This document shows, in pieces, positions 23,677-35,970 of a stretch of 64,000 nucleotides of DNA. Each line of letters begins with the position of its first letter. Within the stretch, counting starts at the first letter, position 1. Made by a program: the position numbers and the translations under genes. The stretch covers positions 2,480,001 to 2,544,000 of the forward strand of contig CADCSX010000007.1 of the NCBI GenBank assembly GCA_902805475.1, written 5' to 3'. Under the pieces are notes generated by a model. That model was not told where the DNA came from. It did not search any database and was given only the letters and a program-made list of their open reading frames with translations. Origin of the DNA: Entonaema liquescens (lineage: Eukaryota; Ascomycota; Sordariomycetes; Xylariales; Xylariaceae).

Positions 23677-25107
23677 ATGAACATGAACATGAACAGCTTC
23701 AAAGTTAGTTGGTGTAGACGCTCTCTACGTATGGTGTCGCCTTATTCTACGGACTCACGACGGATACCAGCAGAATGGCTGCGACAAGTCGTGGAGGACA
23801 AATCGGAACCACCGAGATTATACGCTTGGCGCCTCGCAAACTTACCTGATGGCGCAAGCTACGACCGTAAATCGCCCGAGGTAGGCAAGATAACAAACCC
23901 GGATGATGAGCGTCGCCGGATATACATCCTAGGCGTCGGCAATATCGGTCGTCTGTACGCGAGCTTCCTGGCTAAAAATGACCTCCGGGCACCGATTACT
24001 CTGGTCGTCCATCGGAGAGAACTCTTAGACCAGTGGAAAGCGCATCCCGGCATCGAGCTGTTGCGCGACGGCAAGTCACAGCGAAACCCCTCGTTCCGAA
24101 TCGAGTGGTGGACCGATACTCAGCCGACGCACGGTCCTGTAAGCGAACCAGGCTCGGGCTGTGGCGTCAGCAATCTGATTATAGCCACCAAGGCGCCCGA
24201 CGCTATCCCGCAAGTCGACCGCGTAAGACGCTATCTCAGCAGCAGCTCGACGGTCGCGTTCGCGCAGAACGGCTTGTGTAAGCTCTGGCCGCCGCTGGGA
24301 GAAACGTACGTCGCGGCGCGGTTTGGAGGGGATAAAGCGCCTGGGCCGCACTGGCTCGCGTGCGTGACGACCCATGGCGTCACGTCGATCGGGCCCTTTC
24401 GCAGCGTCCATGCGTCGCCTGCGTACGTGCTCGTGGGGTCCGTGATGGCGCCGGGGGCCCGCAATGGAGACGGCCGGGATGGCAATGACAAAGACCGAAA
24501 TAACTACCTGGTCAAGCAGATCATCAGTGCCCCGGGGTTGAATGGCCGGGAGGTTGGGAAGCGGGAGCTGTGGGCGGCGCAGCTGGAGAAGCTGGTGGTT
24601 AACGCTGTGATTAATCCGCTGACGGCAGTGCTACGGTGTAAGAATAAAGAGATTTTCGAGGAGCGCGGGGATGGTTTGAAGGATGTTGTTGAGATGTTGG
24701 TGGATGAAGCGAGTCGTACGCTAAGAGCGCTTGTGGCACATCCGAGTAGTGATGAGATATTACTTGCGCAAGGTATTGATGGGGAGGATAAAGGAACAGC
24801 CACGGAAACGAAGCTTGAGGAAACGAGAGAAGAGCTCTTAGAAAGGTTTTCTCCCGCGCGGTTGCGCAAGATGCTCTACACTATTGGCAAGAAGGTGGCA
24901 ACAAACACGAGCTCGATGCTCCAAGACGTGCGGGCCGGCAAGAAGACAGAGATCGAGCACTTCAACGGCTGGCTCGTGGAAACGGCGAAGTATCTCGGCG
25001 ACGAGAGTGGATTACCAGTAAACGAGAAGTTGATCTCGCTTGTTGTGAATGGTGCGGAGCGGACGAGAGATGAGCTAGTCAAAGAACTTCAAAATGACCA
25101 AAGTTAA
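23677..25107 (+). CDS. Ketopantoate reductase family protein (ApbA/PanE)
   Basis: A 476-residue intronless member of the 2-dehydropantoate 2-reductase family, which uses NADPH to reduce ketopantoate to pantoate on the way to coenzyme A. The N-terminal Rossmann fold has the nucleotide motif GVGNIG (86-91) followed by ASFLA. The C-terminal ApbA_C domain contains QLEKLVVNAVINPLTA, with the probable catalytic Lys at about 305 and the conserved Asn residues, and EIEHFNGWLV with Glu at about 425-427. The protein is longer than bacterial PanE because of an N-terminal extension of about 80 residues, possibly a mitochondrial targeting region, and an acidic insert near 365-390. The first of three clustered Met codons was used as start; Met19 is an alternative. 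Fungi often have several paralogues, so whether this one makes pantoate is not certain. Confidence 0.9.
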   Translation: MNMNMNSFKVSWCRRSLRMVSPYSTDSRRIPAEWLRQVVEDKSEPPRLYAWRLANLPDGASYDRKSPEVGKITNPDDERRRIYILGVGNIGRLYASFLAKNDLRAPITLVVHRRELLDQWKAHPGIELLRDGKSQRNPSFRIEWWTDTQPTHGPVSEPGSGCGVSNLIIATKAPDAIPQVDRVRRYLSSSSTVAFAQNGLCKLWPPLGETYVAARFGGDKAPGPHWLACVTTHGVTSIGPFRSVHASPAYVLVGSVMAPGARNGDGRDGNDKDRNNYLVKQIISAPGLNGREVGKRELWAAQLEKLVVNAVINPLTAVLRCKNKEIFEERGDGLKDVVEMLVDEASRTLRALVAHPSSDEILLAQGIDGEDKGTATETKLEETREELLERFSPARLRKMLYTIGKKVATNTSSMLQDVRAGKKTEIEHFNGWLVETAKYLGDESGLPVNEKLISLVVNGAERTRDELVKELQNDQS

Positions 25108-26056
25108 ATCTATACCAATTTATTCGACATAAAGTCACTATGAAGGTTGTACCTAGAGTCTCATAAGATGTACACTGCTATAAACCAAGCGTCTAGGTTA
25201 GGCGATAAATATGAGATGTGACATGGAATTTTCGATACCTAACACTCAATATCGAGGCCATATGTTCGGTCCTGGTTCCGATTCTTATTTCTCTGTCTTC
25301 TTCTCTATATACCAATAACCAACGATCATTGGGAATCGCAAATCCCACGCTAAAGGCCCATATCCCGCAACACGACCAGACATGGCGGAAATCGAAGTTG
25401 GGGATTAAGACTGAATCTCTATAGTTGTGCAGGTTGCTCTGGTAATGGTTATATATTCAATATTTAGGATTAAAGCATCGATATGGATATTTGTTAAACT
25501 ATAAATGACCATGTCTAGGCTCTGTGTGTAGTTAACAGTTAGTAGGTCTGACTAGCAAAAGGTTGTGCAGGTTTTTATGCTTTCTTCTTACGCCTTGTAA
25601 AGCTTTATGTTCAATAACTCTCTGAATCACTAAGAATATAGACACAACTGGAGTTGTTAACGTTAGTTTTGAAATACCATCATATAAACTAGGTAATGTT
25701 ATCCATTAACCACAGGTGCTTCTAAGTGTTTACTTCGAGTATCTTCTCCCAATCACTCATATATACTACGTGCCATGATCCTCAGGTCTTTTTATTTAGC
25801 CTTCAACACTATGCGTGGGGAATGTCTGTCCAGTCTGTTGCTTGTTCCAATACTGATCACAAGAAGGTATCCAGGTAGTTCCGTGGAGACGAAAGGCAAC
25901 GACTAAATTAATTTGCCGACTACCAGGAAGTCTTGGAGATAGCAACTCATAAATTAGAACTAGGTTCAACAAACATGACGAAACATTGTACATACTACTC
26001 AGACATTTAAGTATTAATTTTATAGTGTTACGTAGGACTTAAGGGGTGGGAGAGCA

Positions 26057-26078
26057 CTTCGTTGTTCCCCAAGGAACT
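26057..26078 (+). repeat. 22-bp direct repeat with internal hairpin, copy 1
   Basis: The motif CTTCGTTGTTCC(C/G)CAAGGAACT occurs here and at 27211-27232 with one mismatch. GTTCC and GGAAC within it can pair. It may be the end of a small transposable element. Confidence 0.6.
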
Positions 26079-27210
26079 TAGGCCTAACTATGGGTGAACT
26101 GTATTACCTAACGCTTACTCCTACCTCAAACTTAAAGGCTGAAAATAGACAATACTCTTTAAAACTAATATATAGCAAGATTACCCGAAACGACATCTAC
26201 CGCCTTGCTCTGGCTCTACCTACCTCTTGTCTCCTGGCGAAGCGATCTGATGGCCCTATACGCTCTAGGCTGCTATGTTTTAGCCCTACGATAGTTAGGG
26301 ATATGTAAATATATCATGAAGTGACTTGTTGCTCGATTAGTGCAGCCATGATAATATGGTTTGATACCCGTAAAACGACCCGGGGCTTAGAGAACTCAAC
26401 AGTTATGTCTGCCACCGAAACCGGTAATATAAAGAAAGGAGAAGTATAGAGTACGTGTGAGTGGGTTTGAAACCTAGGTAGTTTTCTACCTTGAGAAGGA
26501 TAAGATGAATCCCTTATGCGGTCTATGGGTGGCTGCTGGAAACTCTACCCCCAAGCTTCGGGAATGATTAGGGCAAGCGCCTTGCTTGTATGTATGCCAT
26601 TTGTACTGCATTAGTTGGGTTGTAGCTGTTTACGCGACTATTTACATTCTACAATTGCCCCCTGGCTTCTAATCATGGTTGAGTAAACATAGACACACTT
26701 TAATTCCTCCTATACTTGAACAAGGACGCTCATAGTACAACATACAATGTCTACAAAAGCAAGATGTTGGTAAAGGAAGTGGCCTAGTGCATCATTCAGA
26801 TACTAGGTGGACATGATTATGAGTACGTAACGTAGTAAGATATACGTCACCCGTGCCAGCTTATAGGTGTTTCTATCAAGTTCTAAGAAGCTATATCTCT
26901 CTACTACATCTGTCACGCGGTTGAAGCATAGCCTCAGTTATGAAAACCTAGACAACCGTAGTTGGTTGAGCAAATAGTATATAAATCCAGTAACTTCTTC
27001 ATAAGGGATAGATCGGATTTCAATAACCCAAGAAGTTTAAGCTTCGACTCGTTTCCTATTTCTTATAGTGTTACTTTGTTCTTGGTGCCACATCGGCTTC
27101 TAGGTATTAGACAGTTGGCTTCCTAGAATATAATCGCCATTTCCATAATTGCAACTTATTAAGAACATCGCCGGAACTGTCACGAGACACACCGATAGAT
27201 GGGGACACAA

Positions 27211-27232
27211 CTTCGTTGTTCCGCAAGGAACT
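27211..27232 (+). repeat. 22-bp direct repeat with internal hairpin, copy 2
   Basis: Second copy of the motif at 26057-26078, differing at one base, in the same orientation 1.15 kb away. Confidence 0.6.
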
Positions 27233-27776
27233 CTAACTAAGGTAGCTCTGAAGTCAGAGCTATACATACAAAATAGGAACATATACAGTCAACACGGGAA
27301 TAGGTAGTTGTATTGGGATGAAGCTGCGTTACAAAGTCGCTATAAGTCAATAGGCACCACTGGGTTAAGTTGTACAGGCTTAATAAAATTCGAACCCGTC
27401 CCTCTAAGTAAGGTAATTACCTACCTAAGGTTTCAAATATAATAGTCTCTTCCTGTCTCTCTGATGCTTTTTCTGACAATATTTGTTTGAAGTATCTAGG
27501 AGATGAGGAGTAAATTGTTTAGACACGGTTAGGTAGAAAGTATGGCCTCGTTACTATATATTTGATGTGATAACGGTACCAGAACAATTAATTAGAACAA
27601 CGTTATTTACGGAACTACGAAGTCGTCCTAAAGAGTTTGAATAATTATTTGATGATAAAAGCTTCGTCGGGAGTAATCTAAAACTGGTAATAAGAGCTAA
27701 GTTCCCCATGGTCCCGAGTAAGAGTTTAGCGGTTATAACTACCTAATAAATCTAATAACAACCATTTTATTGGGTA

Positions 27777-28087
27777 TTAGTGCTGTCTACACAAGTTCGA
27801 CGTAGCACCCCTAAGGGGTGCTGCGCATTGATTAAGGAAACGGGCAGTAATTAGGGATAGCGTACCAAACTTTGAATACCAATAAGAAGTTATTCCGACC
27901 CTTGCTAATTCTGGAAAAGGAAAAAGAATAATGAAATTTTATGAAATATCATAAGATACATCAAAATACGTGGGAAACACGCTTATTCGGAAGTATTTCG
28001 GTTAAATCCCGAATCTTGCCCGTTTCCTTAATCAATGCGCAGCACCCCCTTGGGGGTGCTACGTCGAACTTGTGTAGACAGCACTAA
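27777..28087. mobile_element. 311-bp MITE with 70-bp terminal inverted repeats and TA target duplication
   Basis: The left terminal repeat (27777-27846) and right terminal repeat (28017-28087) are inverted copies that match over about 70 bp, differing only in the small palindrome they contain. The outer ends read TTAGTGCTGTCTACACAAG. Both sides are flanked by TA (27775-27776 and 28088-28089), the target duplication of Tc1/mariner/pogo transposases. The 170-bp interior is AT-rich and has no coding potential. Each arm also carries its own hairpin, AGCACCCC-GGGGTGCT. This is a non-autonomous miniature element; the transposase source is not in the window. Confidence 0.88.
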
Positions 28088-29581
28088 TACATGTAATTAA
28101 GGCTTATCAAGTTACATATACATACCTAGGTATTATGTTATGCTGCCAACAGTATATGTATAGGTACTTATTTACGTGAGACTTTATGTCAATAGGGGAA
28201 GTGCGAAAGTGTCTAATAAAGGTTTATAGAGTTCAACTAGTTAACTATTAGGTAAACCTAAACCTTCAGGTAATTAGGTACGTTAGAAACAACTACTTCC
28301 CGTTTCCTAAGACAAAACCTTCTTCTTTTTCATACACGTTTGCATTTATCCCAATAACAAGACCGACAAATACGACTCTAGATCGACCTTGAACACGTTG
28401 GTCTAAGCTCTATAACAAAACATCGCACTCTTATCACACCAGAAAATCTGGGGAAACCAATAAGGGGCATGAGATGTACTATGTATGTAATTGTCGCATG
28501 ACGCTACCTTCTCACATACGACACATACGATAAAAGGCCCCCAAACGAAGAGACCCACAGCTTTTGTCGAATTTGGCAGGTTATCCGCGATGCTGTTATG
28601 CGATGCTGTTATGCGATGGAAGTACTCCGGTGTGGAACTGATGCCCGGTAGAAGTCGTAGTCTGGCAAGGAGTTCAAACTTGATCCCCATTCGCCTTCTA
28701 CGTATGCACCCAGACTTCACTCTCATCAATCAATCCTGTTTGGCTACGTCTGACAATGGGGGTCAACCACTGTTCACCGCATGGTGTCGCATAAACCCGG
28801 AAATGCGTATTTGTCAGGTAACAGCTGCAGAGGACCCCCATCATTCTACGACTGACGGTCTTTTGAGTTGCCAAGCATCCTCTCGTCTCCTGCAAGCTGT
28901 CAAAGAAGCAAGGTTTCGTGAATATTTCGTGGAGCCGGGCGAGCTGACCCGCCTGCAGGCTGTCGAACCTGGACAGCTTGTCTTTGGTGAGGCGTGGAGG
29001 TTTTCTTAATACGAGATCGATATAGGTTGTCGACGACAGGGTCGAGAGCTTAACATGCCTATTATATCCCCCATCCCCTAGCACGGTTCTTTCGTCCGCC
29101 TAGGACTCTTCGCCATGGAGAGGTACAAGTACGAATAGGTACTACGAAGACACTTAGCCCAGGCAGATCCCAGGCCTCGTCTTACCTCGCACACCATCAC
29201 CCGTTTCGCTCGTTAGGCCTCAAGAGCCAGACAGGGTACGTCGCCCTTTCAGCCTGACGAGCACTAGTGAACAAGCTTGTCCAAGGAGTCGACCCTGTCA
29301 TAGTATCGCACTATTCTCCTCCAAGGACCGAATCCATCACTGCGCGAACGCTGTAAAATGCTGCGCGGACTCTCACGTTAACGTCTGACCACCTTTGGAC
29401 ACGTACAAGCTATACTGCGATCACGTTCCGAGGGACATCGGAGTATGTGTCAGGATGGAGTTCGAATGTTAGAAAGACTTATGTTCCCACACTGACGCTA
29501 CGTAGCTCCGGTAGAGCCTGGATGTCGCGGCCCACTGAAATGAGGGTCTAACGCGATATTTTTTCTATCGTTCTGGAGCCT
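28088..29581. other. Gene-poor region right of the MITE
   Basis: 1.5 kb with no supportable gene. Overlapping open frames occur on both strands at 28403-29084, but none has a recognisable domain or splice structure. A 14-bp unit (gatgctgttatgc) is tandemly duplicated near 28589-28615. Confidence 0.45.
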
Positions 29582-30129
29582 TTGTGGATTAATTTCTACG
29601 TTCTACGAAATATTCATCTCGATGCGCTTGTTGAGCAGGCAATTGAGGAAGATGCACGCCCGCAGAAGTCGAACGTCGTGCGAATTGAAGTTTCCAGATG
29701 CCACTTAGTCCCTAAAAACCAAGCCCTATGCTACGTTCGCGTCGTGGGTATGAAGTCGGAGATTTTGATTAAGCTAGTCTACACGGGCCTCATCACGATA
29801 ACCACGGACACTCAGATCTGAACATTGCAACACGATAATAGTGTCTTGCATATGGCGATGTCAAATGGAAATCTCCGATTGGTCGTGCAGATCGGAGCGG
29901 ATACACCAAGCATTGACATTCAACGTCCTATCGAGGTAGTTTTATGAGCGTAATTAAAGAATTCACCAACAGGCCATTCAATTTGAGAGGGAGGTTTGTC
30001 TCGAAGCATTTCTATGGCTGGCCGGGCCTTTTGCTAGGAGCCGCGAGCAGATCACCATCCAATCAAACAAAAAAGATATCCTTATAAGGAGATCCCTATT
30101 TTCAGCCTCAACTTACTCAGGCAATTATA
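29582..30129 (+). pseudogene. Possible ankyrin-repeat gene relic
   Basis: One frame stays open from about 29582 to 29944 with a single TGA at 29819-29821. After it comes SVLHMAMSNGNLRLVVQIGAD, which has the spacing of an ankyrin repeat (LHxAxxxGNxxLVxxLxxxGAD). A second open stretch, AIQFEREVCLEAFLWLAG, follows in another frame after about 37 bp, too short for a normal fungal intron. The unit lacks a start region and looks decayed. The ankyrin assignment rests on one partial repeat and is weak. Confidence 0.3.
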
Positions 30130-33100
30130 GCAACTTTAGGTAAGGGAACTGGGGCGGTATTCAGGCGCGTTATGCAAATACGCATAGCAATCATCTCATT
30201 TCCGTAGCCTAGCCCCCTTCCAAGTTAGGACCTCAACTGCCTATCAAACGGCATTGGCAATTATACGTGCATGGCGTGGCGCATAAAGCGAGCCCAAAGC
30301 GGTTGAAAGGCTCGGCCTTTGGACTCGCGCCGATCATGGGGACACCGCTCAGCCTTTTGGATCTCGAAAGCCCTCGATGGGACTATAACAGCTACATAGG
30401 TGCTAAGTGCTAGGCTACCTGCTAGGTTAGGTAGAAGACCTCCGTGCGCCGCGATTTGACATGACAGATCCGGATCGATCGGAATCTGCTGTGCGCTACC
30501 AAATCGGATTCTGTCATATTGGCCCCAAGAGATCCGAGCTTCAACTCTAATCTAACTTGTGAACAGAAACGACGCCGGAAGCGATAAGCCCCATTCGGTC
30601 CCCTAATAACTATCTATCCCCCAGCATGTCTTCTAAGGTAGGTGTGATAGTTAATTGGCACTGCGGGAATGTGTCGCATACTGCAGTCTGCATTGCCGAG
30701 AGCTGACTGGCTGGTAATGGCTGGCTGGATGGAATGACAGGCCAGACCTAGCCATCATCCATGTTCACATTGCAGCATGGCTTTCGTGCAGCCAAATTCC
30801 CCTAAACGTGCAAATGATCGCTTCTTATAAGCTGCAGCAACAGGGGCGCTCGTTAAGGACCCCTCACTGTAAGGCCGGCGGCAGTTGAAACGAGATCCCA
30901 CACCGCTGGAATATATTACTAGGTAACGTATATCGCTTGTGCAGAACCACGTCAGCATTGACAGCAGGGGCGGCACGGTACGCGACGGGTAAATCAGCCA
31001 TCCATCGTGGTCGCCATGCTTAAGTTGCTGCAAAGCCTGCAAAGCCTGCAAAGGTCTTGGAGATCCTGCAACGACAATGGCAGCGGTAACAGGGATTCTA
31101 TCAACCCTGCTGCATCTACACGTCTTGGGGATAAACACTGACTGAACTTGTCGACATATTACACTAACAACCAGCTTCACAGAGCTTCCTAAAAGTCATA
31201 CCATTTCGTCTCTTACTATATCGTGCATGATACGATCCGATCCGACTCAAATTATAAATCATCAAAACATGGCATAACGTTTCCTTTTCCCGAGATAGAT
31301 TCCTGGGCATGGATATTTATCCCAAATGACAGTGGTGGGTTAATGCTACGGGAATCTTACGGGAATCTTGATGGCGCATCTTCGTAGATAGCTTCTGGGA
31401 TACCACGTGCGTATCAGAACAAGCGATGAAGCACAGTACAACATATACCGCTGGGCATGACAGGCAAACGGACGAATGATATGACAATGTCTCCGCCAAC
31501 AGAGGAATATGGGCGGCGCCATATGCACCAGAGACATAATCTCACCGCAAGACGAGACAGCTGTTAGTCGAGTCAACAAACACCCGTAGACTTGTCAGCA
31601 CCTGACTAGCCGTCTGCCGGGATTCTAGATCAGGAGGTCCCGGCCGAATCTAGCTGACGGCAACATATCAAGTTAAGGCTTAGGCACGACAGCAACAGTA
31701 ACCTAACGGGCGGGAGGCTATATTACCGCGTTGGTCGTATTGCTCGTAGATGTCAGAGTAGCACCGCCATATACAGCTTCCTAAGAGAAAATGCCTCTCG
31801 AAGAGGGGAAAAACAGAGGTGAGGTCGAGCTGTATCTCATCGGTAGCGTGTTAGAGCCTTCCGCAATGCGTTCTGTACGAGTACGTGTAAGTTTCGAATC
31901 TATATGAGACCACGCAGGCCACGGCTGGCCAACGGCATGAACGAATTCGAACATCTCGACTCCCCACGGTCTCCGCAATCATTGCGTGCCAGGGGCAGCC
32001 GAGAGCCAGGAAGCTGAACCATTGGAGGGGTGGGAGAGCAGCAGCTCTGCTCGCAGGGGAAACTAGGAATAGTGGATTTGGGGGTTATATCGCAGCCGTG
32101 TTATATGTGACAATGACAGCGCACACACCACACACACCACAAACCACAGGCACACAGACGCACACAAGACAATTAACACAACTGCTGCTCAGGGCCAATC
32201 CGCTGTCTCGGTGGCGAACCTCGGAACCAACCCCCCCTAACATACCCCCAGAAGCAACAAGAGCCGGCGTGATTAGCGTGCAGCCCTCTCGAAGGGTACT
32301 GTAGATCGAAGTTCCCAGATCAAGAGAACGTGGTACCCAGCGTCCCTTTTTGCACGTTTTTCCTTCTCTTCTTAGCTAGTTGCTGTTGGCTTGCTGCTGC
32401 TGTACCTCCGGCTCGAGGGTACTGTACATGGCATGCCTATCGGTTTACCGCAACTATATTATGCGTGTGAAAGCAAGTCGAGACTCTTTGCACGCACGAC
32501 TACGCGTATATATGTAATACGTATATGGTATGTGTAAGTGTGTGTGTGTATGTGTGTATGTACATACAACACCGGGACCGCAAGGCGGTGAATCCGGTTT
32601 CCGGAATCAGGCCATCTAAGGAGTCGTGCCCTTCGAGTTTCGAAACTCGAGGCTACTTTATGTATGTATGTATTTTCTGTGCTGTTACGGCTGGCTGGTG
32701 ACAAAGTAGGCAAGCCATGCGCCGCCTCGTCCTGCCGCTCCGCTTTGCTCTGGCTTTACTTCGCTTTTTTCATGCACAGTATCAACATGTCGCCGGGGTA
32801 CCCACGGAGAATCCGCGTGGTCCTGGGAGCACAGCACAGCCTTTGTGTGAACGTGAGCCTGTTATAATGCGTGTACTGCGTATATGTCATGTACGTATGT
32901 ACGTGGTATGTATGTATGTATGCAAATGTTAGGCATCTATCAGCTTGCTTTGTAGTGTGTAGGGGGAGGGTGGTTTATTATTATTATTAGTAGTATTATT
33001 TTGCGGAGTTAGGAGAAGGGGAAAAGAGAATAAGAAACAGTAAGTGAGAGAGCCACAACACGCTTCATGTTTCACGCCCAAAAGCTTTCCAGGGGAGGGA

Positions 33101-34692
33101 GAGGGGGGCAAAAAAATCCCGTGCACACAAATAAGTGGCTGGTATTATAGACAGCAATATGACAACAATTCATCGCCTGGAACTCCCTCGTTCCCTTATC
33201 GGGACGGGATTCGACGGACAAGCTCCGCAGTAAGCTCGTCGCGATGTAACACGAGTCGGTACAAATTTACTAACTACTATGTATACTACTTTTGCACGCC
33301 TTGTCGAGATTAATACCAAGCGAAAAAAAAAAAAAAAAAAGGAACTAACAAATACTAAAACCTTGGAAACATATGTACGAATTCCATGTGCGGGCCGTTT
33401 CAACACCACCACCGCATGTTAGAACGTTTCAAACTCAGCAAACGTGACCTCCGCAAGTGGGAATATCATATCGCGAACATCTTGCGACCAATTGGCAATT
33501 ATTATTAGGGTAGTTAAAAGTAGATCCAGAAGGTAGTTTAGTCATGAAATATCGTATACGGATACTTTTCCTTTTGGGGGGTCATTGGTTTTCCGCCCAT
33601 GATCCCCTAGTTCTTTCACCAGTGTCCAGAAAAAAGTTTCTCTCTCAGTCCCACGCCTAGATGTCATCGACTCTCTGTAAGCCCGGGCTCTGATTCGTTC
33701 CTCGCTCCCTCCCGTTTATGCTCCTACGCACTCAAATGGGGCCAAAAAGTATTTTGGCCGAAACGTTTTACCTAGCATGGCTAGGCGTGCTTCTCGAAAA
33801 GTACGGTGAGACGAGTCTCTCTCTCACGTCCTGCCGTACTTCTGTTTTTTTTTATCCCGTGGGTATCTTCTGCCAACTCCTCGACCCGTTGTCTTCTCTT
33901 GGATCCTCGCTTCCCAATCTGCCCGAACCTGCCGCCAAGTTGCGGTCAACGTAAAAATAAGCTGTAGGTGTCTTCTTCCCTATACTCTCGCGCCCCCCCT
34001 GCTCCGGTAGAGTACTATCGTCGTAGTTAAATGGTGATGATGATCGAAAAAGGACAAAGTAGAGTAGAAGCGTTCTTCGTCTCGAAACGCATGCGTAGTA
34101 AATGTATTGACTTGAGTTATTCTGTAAATCAAACGAGTTTCAAAGCAGTTCCCCCCAACCCCCTTCCCCTTTCCCCATGATCTCTAGATTTAGTCGTCAA
34201 TGTGTCAATATTACGAATAAAAAGGCATGCCCGTCGTGGTTTGGTATCTCTAGTATTAAGCAATTACCCGCCCCGGAGACCAGGAGAAGGTAAAACCCTG
34301 GCCTATTACTATTGTTGTACAGTATTCGATAGGTGATAACAGTAAAGATGTGTTCGCAAATATGCTTGGTGCGTCGCGCGTTTTAGAATCGGTAATTCCG
34401 TAAGGCTAATTAGTCGTGGAGGCATAATATAATTTCCTCCCTCTTCGTTACTTTTGCCGAGTCGACAACATTTCATGGCTAATCCCCGAATCACCGCCTC
34501 CGATACAAAGAAACGTATTATATAGCATTTGACCACGGCGCCAAAACGTGTTCGTCATGTTGGTCACCCTGGTCATAGAGTGTCGGTATGGTAGTAGCGT
34601 GCGCTTCAGGTAACTCCCTAGCCTTGAAGCTGTTGCGGATAGATGGTGTCCCCAGCCCCAGGAGCAGAAACTCCTGGTGGGGACGCTGATTG
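30130..34692. other. Gene-poor region
   Basis: 4.6 kb without a convincing gene on either strand. It contains simple-sequence tracts: a 10-bp tandem (gcaaagcct, three copies) near 31027-31054, CA-rich sequence at 32118-32170, GT/GTAT runs near 32525-32560 and 32900-32925, and an A18 tract at 33323-33340. Part of the right end should be the 3' flank of the Myb-like gene. Confidence 0.45.
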
Positions 34693-35970
34693 CTATAAGT
34701 TTTCCTCCCCAACATCTGCGACCTCTCCAGACAATTGCGCGGCTCGCTCTCGGCAAGCCTGGGGAGTAAACCCGGGGCCAACTTTGTTGGAAACGAAGCG
34801 CCACTTCTCGTTTTCGTAGTCCTGAAGTGCTGTTCGAAGCTTTTGATCCTGTGTATCCGTAATTAATACCTGCGTTCTGCGAATTTTGTGTAAATTGAGC
34901 GCGTTAGTCGAGGTGAACTTACTGTCTCGTCTGTCCATTGGGTCGTCTTGGCTTTAAGCTTCGTACAATATCGGACTTGGAGCGTACCCGAGGAGCGCCC
35001 GGGGAAGAAGTCGGCAATCTGCTTCCACGTCAAGCTTTTGTTTTCCTTCAGATCGATAAGTAGTGCGTCGTCTTCCGGTGTGAACTTTAGCTTCGGCCCT
35101 CTTGGCCTCGGTGCCGGTGCTGGCATTCCGGCTTGTCCTACTACGCTCGGAGCGCCGCCCCCAGCGGCCCCCATGCTTCCGTCGCCTTCGCGTCTCATCA
35201 TCTTCGAAGGTGGCCCTTGATCCGGTAAGCGGTGGTGATGGTGAGTTGGAGCTGAACCGGCGGCTTGCGCATACGCAGCGCCCATGGACTGCTGCATGCT
35301 ATCGAGCTCGCCGGATTCAAGTTCGGACATACCACCAGATAAGTCTAGGTCGTCTGGACGACTGCGTTTCGTCCCGGCGCTGTGCGGCTGAGTGGGCGTC
35401 ATAGCCGGATATAACGGCGGGCCAACTACAGTGTGAGGCGACTGCGTTTGGCCGTAGTGCGAAGGCTGATGAGCCATGTGGCGAGCGGCCGGATGGCCGC
35501 CGAGATGCGCCGGATCCATCAGGATCTGGTGGTGATGGGCGGGGTGATGCTGCGACATGGTGTGGTGAGAATGTGACGGAGCTGGTTCATGTAAGCTCCC
35601 GTGTCCCGCGTGCTGCATTGGATTTCCTCTGTGGTGATGCGTGTCGTATGCGTGTTGAGTCTGGCTCTGCTCGCCCGGATGCGACTCTTGTGGGGAGTAA
35701 TCGACATTGTAGTCCGGCCCTACTCGATAGTTGCCCGCCAGTGTGCCGTCGATACATGGGGTCCGCCAGAGCGAACCGCTCTGGACGGTCGCCGGAGTCT
35801 GTATAGAAAGAATTTGATGGACTGGAGCCCCTCGGGGCTGCTGATGCGCGGGCGGTTGTGAGTTGGGAGTGCGAGTCTCGCGCGTGGGATCGATGATGAT
35901 GCCCGTCCTGTCGGATTGGGGTTGAATAATTAATGGGCTGAGCACTTACTTGCTCAGCAGCCGAGTACAT
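34693..35970 (-). CDS. Myb/SANT-like domain nuclear protein
   Basis: A fungal protein with two Myb/SANT-type helical repeats near the C-terminus, likely DNA- or chromatin-binding. The large exon ends at 34923, a 53-bp intron follows (34922-34870), and the last exon is 34869-34693. Repeat 1 includes KFTPEDDALLIDLKENKSLT then WKQIADFFPGRSSGTLQVRY (coded near 34950-35090). Repeat 2 spans the intron: TQDQKLRTALQDYENEKWRF then GFTPQACRERAAQL. The N-terminal 280 residues are rich in His, Pro, Gln and Ser with no other domain. The start is unresolved. The only good ATG is at 35970, coding MYSAAEQ before a GTAAGT donor (exon 35970-35950), but the strongest acceptor (before 35909) puts the next exon out of frame. 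A weaker GAG acceptor near 35878 restores the frame. Function beyond DNA binding cannot be assigned. Confidence 0.75.

Larger units (their letters stand above)
25108..27774. other. Gene-poor region left of the MITE
   Basis: 2.7 kb of AT-leaning sequence with stop codons in all frames and no recognisable gene. It contains two same-direction copies of a 22-bp hairpin-bearing motif at 26057-26078 and 27211-27232. Probably decayed repeat DNA. Confidence 0.5.

Noticed and set aside
28403..29084. Overlapping open frames of 172 (+), 128 (-) and 108 (-) codons
   Set aside because: No recognisable domain, no codon pattern or splice structure favouring one strand, and all three overlap.
30288..30330. 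Imperfect inverted repeat GCGAGCCCAAAG...CTTTGGACTCGC
   Set aside because: Short, imperfect and isolated; no flanking target duplication or other support for a mobile element.
30755..31180. 141-codon minus-strand frame
   Set aside because: Spans a 10-bp tandem repeat and shows no recognisable motif; treated as chance.
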